Position numbers and translations under genes: made by a program. From Pirellulaceae bacterium (GTDB lineage: Bacteria; Planctomycetota; Planctomycetia; Pirellulales; Pirellulaceae): 37,876 bases of DNA. Location of the stretch: NCBI GenBank assembly GCA_030748485.1, contig JASMLW010000446.1, positions 1-37,876 of the forward strand. Reading direction: 5' to 3'. Numbering within the stretch: position 1 is the stretch's first letter; each line of letters starts with the position of its first letter. Shown piece after piece: positions 36,386 to 37,876 of this stretch. Under the pieces are notes generated by a model. The model was not told the DNA's origin, did not search any database, and was given only the letters and a program-made list of their open reading frames with translations.

Positions 36386-37876
36386 ATGACGACGAAACGC
36401 ACCATCGAGAGCCTTCGCAATATTGGCGTCATCGCCCATATCGACGCGGGCAAAACAACGCTGACTGAGCACATGCTCTACTGCAGCGGCGCGCGACACA
36501 TCGCGGGCACGGTCGATAAAGGTACGACCCAGACTGACGTCGATCCGGAAGAAATGAACCGCGGGATCACGATCTACTCCGCTTGCGTGACGTTTGACTG
36601 GAATGAATATCACATCAACCTGCTCGACACTCCCGGGCACGTTGACTTTACGGCGGAAGTCGAACGGTGCCTGCGAGTTCTCGACGGCGCCGTCGTCGTC
36701 TTTAGCGCGCGGGAGGGTGTCGAAGCGCAGAGCGAGACGGTTTGGCGGCAAGCCAACCACTACGGCGTCCCGCGAATCGCCTTCATCAACAAGATGGATC
36801 GCGAAGGAGCCGACTTCGATCGGGTGTTTGAAGAGATCGGCAAACGGCTCCCCTCCGAGCCGGTCGCGATTCAGATCCCCGTCGGGCAAGGCCCCCCACA
36901 CGTCGACAACCCGTTTCGCGGTGTCGTCGATCTGATCGATATGGAACTGCTGACGTTCTCCGAATCCGACGACGGGAAGAGTATCAAGAAGGTCGCGATC
37001 CCCGACGACGCGATCGGCGAAGCAGAAGTCTGGCGCGATGTGATGCTGGAAAAGCTCTACAGTTACAGCGACGAATTAATGGAGTTGGCGTTGGGCGGTG
37101 AGACGATTCCGACCTCATTGATTCGTCACACGCTGCGGCAATGCACCCTGGAACGACAGCTCCAACCCGTCTTCTGCGGATCGGCGCTGCACGGAATCGG
37201 CGTCCAACCGGTGCTCGACGGCGTCGGACACTATCTGCCCAGCCCGCTCGACAAGCCGCCGGTGGAGGGAAAGTGGACGGATAAGAAGAAAAACGAAGTC
37301 GTCGAGACGCGGAAGCCGGCGGCGGATGAGCCATTTGCGGCGCTCGTCTTTAAGGTCCTGCCAGCCAACACGGGTGACATGTCTTGGATCCGTGTCTATT
37401 CCGGCAAACTGACGTCCAACAGCCGCGCCCTCAATCCGGGCAAGGAGAAGAAAGAGAATATCTCCCAACTCTGGCGCATCCACGCGACCCGCAAGGAGGA
37501 GCAGACGACCGAAGTGTCGGCGGGTGAGATCGTGGGGATCATCGGGCTGCGACATTCGATCACCGGCGATACGCTCTGCGACGCCAAACACCCCTTGCTG
37601 CTCGAATCGATCGAGTTTCCCGAAACGGTCATCTCGATGGCGATCGAGCCCGAATCGACGACCGAACGCGACAAGCTGTCCGACGCGCTGGAGATGCTGA
37701 AACGGCAGGACCCGACCTTGTCGGTGGGGGTGACCGAGGCGGGTCAGACTCTGATCAGCGGGATGGGCGAACTGCACCTGGAGGTGAACAAGAACAAGTT
37801 GCTCCGCGACTTCAAGTTGAAGATCAAATTCCACAATCCCCAGGTCAGTTATCGAGAAACGATCCGACAGCCGGTG
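36386..37876 (+). CDS. fusA: Elongation factor G, 3' end cut by window edge
   Basis: The frame is open for 497 codons to the window end; full EF-G is about 700, so domains IV-V are largely missing. It catalyses GTP-driven ribosomal translocation. Motifs: AHIDAGKTT P-loop (17-25), NRGITIYSA switch (G2), LLDTPGHVDF (G3), FINKMDREGADF (G4) and a GSAL G5. Domain II begins near residue 310 with FAALVFKVLPANTGDMSWIRVYSGKL. The region TVDKGTTQTDVDPEEMNRGITIYSA differs from the usual [20 protein letters not shown]. This suggests a planctomycete-specific EF-G form, perhaps of the spd group (inference). No Shine-Dalgarno sequence is visible. It is separated from rpsG by a terminator and 150 bases. Confidence 0.95.
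   Translation, partial: MTTKRTIESLRNIGVIAHIDAGKTTLTEHMLYCSGARHIAGTVDKGTTQTDVDPEEMNRGITIYSACVTFDWNEYHINLLDTPGHVDFTAEVERCLRVLDGAVVVFSAREGVEAQSETVWRQANHYGVPRIAFINKMDREGADFDRVFEEIGKRLPSEPVAIQIPVGQGPPHVDNPFRGVVDLIDMELLTFSESDDGKSIKKVAIPDDAIGEAEVWRDVMLEKLYSYSDELMELALGGETIPTSLIRHTLRQCTLERQLQPVFCGSALHGIGVQPVLDGVGHYLPSPLDKPPVEGKWTDKKKNEVVETRKPAADEPFAALVFKVLPANTGDMSWIRVYSGKLTSNSRALNPGKEKKENISQLWRIHATRKEEQTTEVSAGEIVGIIGLRHSITGDTLCDAKHPLLLESIEFPETVISMAIEPESTTERDKLSDALEMLKRQDPTLSVGVTEAGQTLISGMGELHLEVNKNKLLRDFKLKIKFHNPQVSYRETIRQPV

Overview
The window looks like a chromosomal segment of a planctomycete, most likely of the Pirellulales group (inference). The reasons are its G+C content of roughly 60 %, its many conserved secreted proteins of unknown function, a planctomycete-style EF-Tu switch I ([13 protein letters not shown] in place of the usual EEKARGITI), an acidic extension on NusG, an oversized SecE, and an unusual large sigma factor. 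No phage, transposon, CRISPR array or other sign of recent transfer was seen.

Positions 1-18066 are mostly minus-strand. From the left: a truncated lipoprotein with a metallopeptidase-like HEGVH motif; a plus-strand iron-type ABC substrate-binding lipoprotein; a family 10 pectate lyase; tRNA-Leu(GAG); a GAF plus SpoIIE-like phosphatase with altered metal-site residues; two secreted or lipoprotein unknowns; FxsA; and a large exported TPR-like protein. These are followed by housekeeping genes: a short MnmE-like GTPase, CoaX, ObgE and ribosomal protein L27. Two further secreted unknowns complete the block.

Positions 18067-20750 hold a 564-base divergent intergenic region with a row of hairpins, then a 553-residue sigma-70-family factor. 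Its N-terminal half carries three helix-turn-helix-like segments, and a 457-base gap with little in it follows.

Positions 20750-37876 are a plus-strand translation and transcription block in near-classical order: tRNA-Thr(TGT), tRNA-Tyr, tRNA-Gly, tRNA-Thr(GGT), tuf, tRNA-Trp, secE, nusG, rplK, rplA, rplJ, rplL, rpoB, rpoC, rpsL, rpsG and fusA (cut by the window end). Visible hairpins and promoter-like sites suggest separate regulation at rplL/rpoB, rpoC/rpsL and rpsG/fusA.

The points most worth a second look are the multi-HTH sigma factor and its structured leader, S12 with arginine at position 88 (a streptomycin-resistance residue), the expanded SecE and NusG, the EF-Tu switch I change, the MnmE-like GTPase lacking its C-terminal CIGK, an Obg with TKSE instead of NKxD, and a tRNA-Thr with C at position 55. 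All calls are from reading the sequence; no database search was possible.
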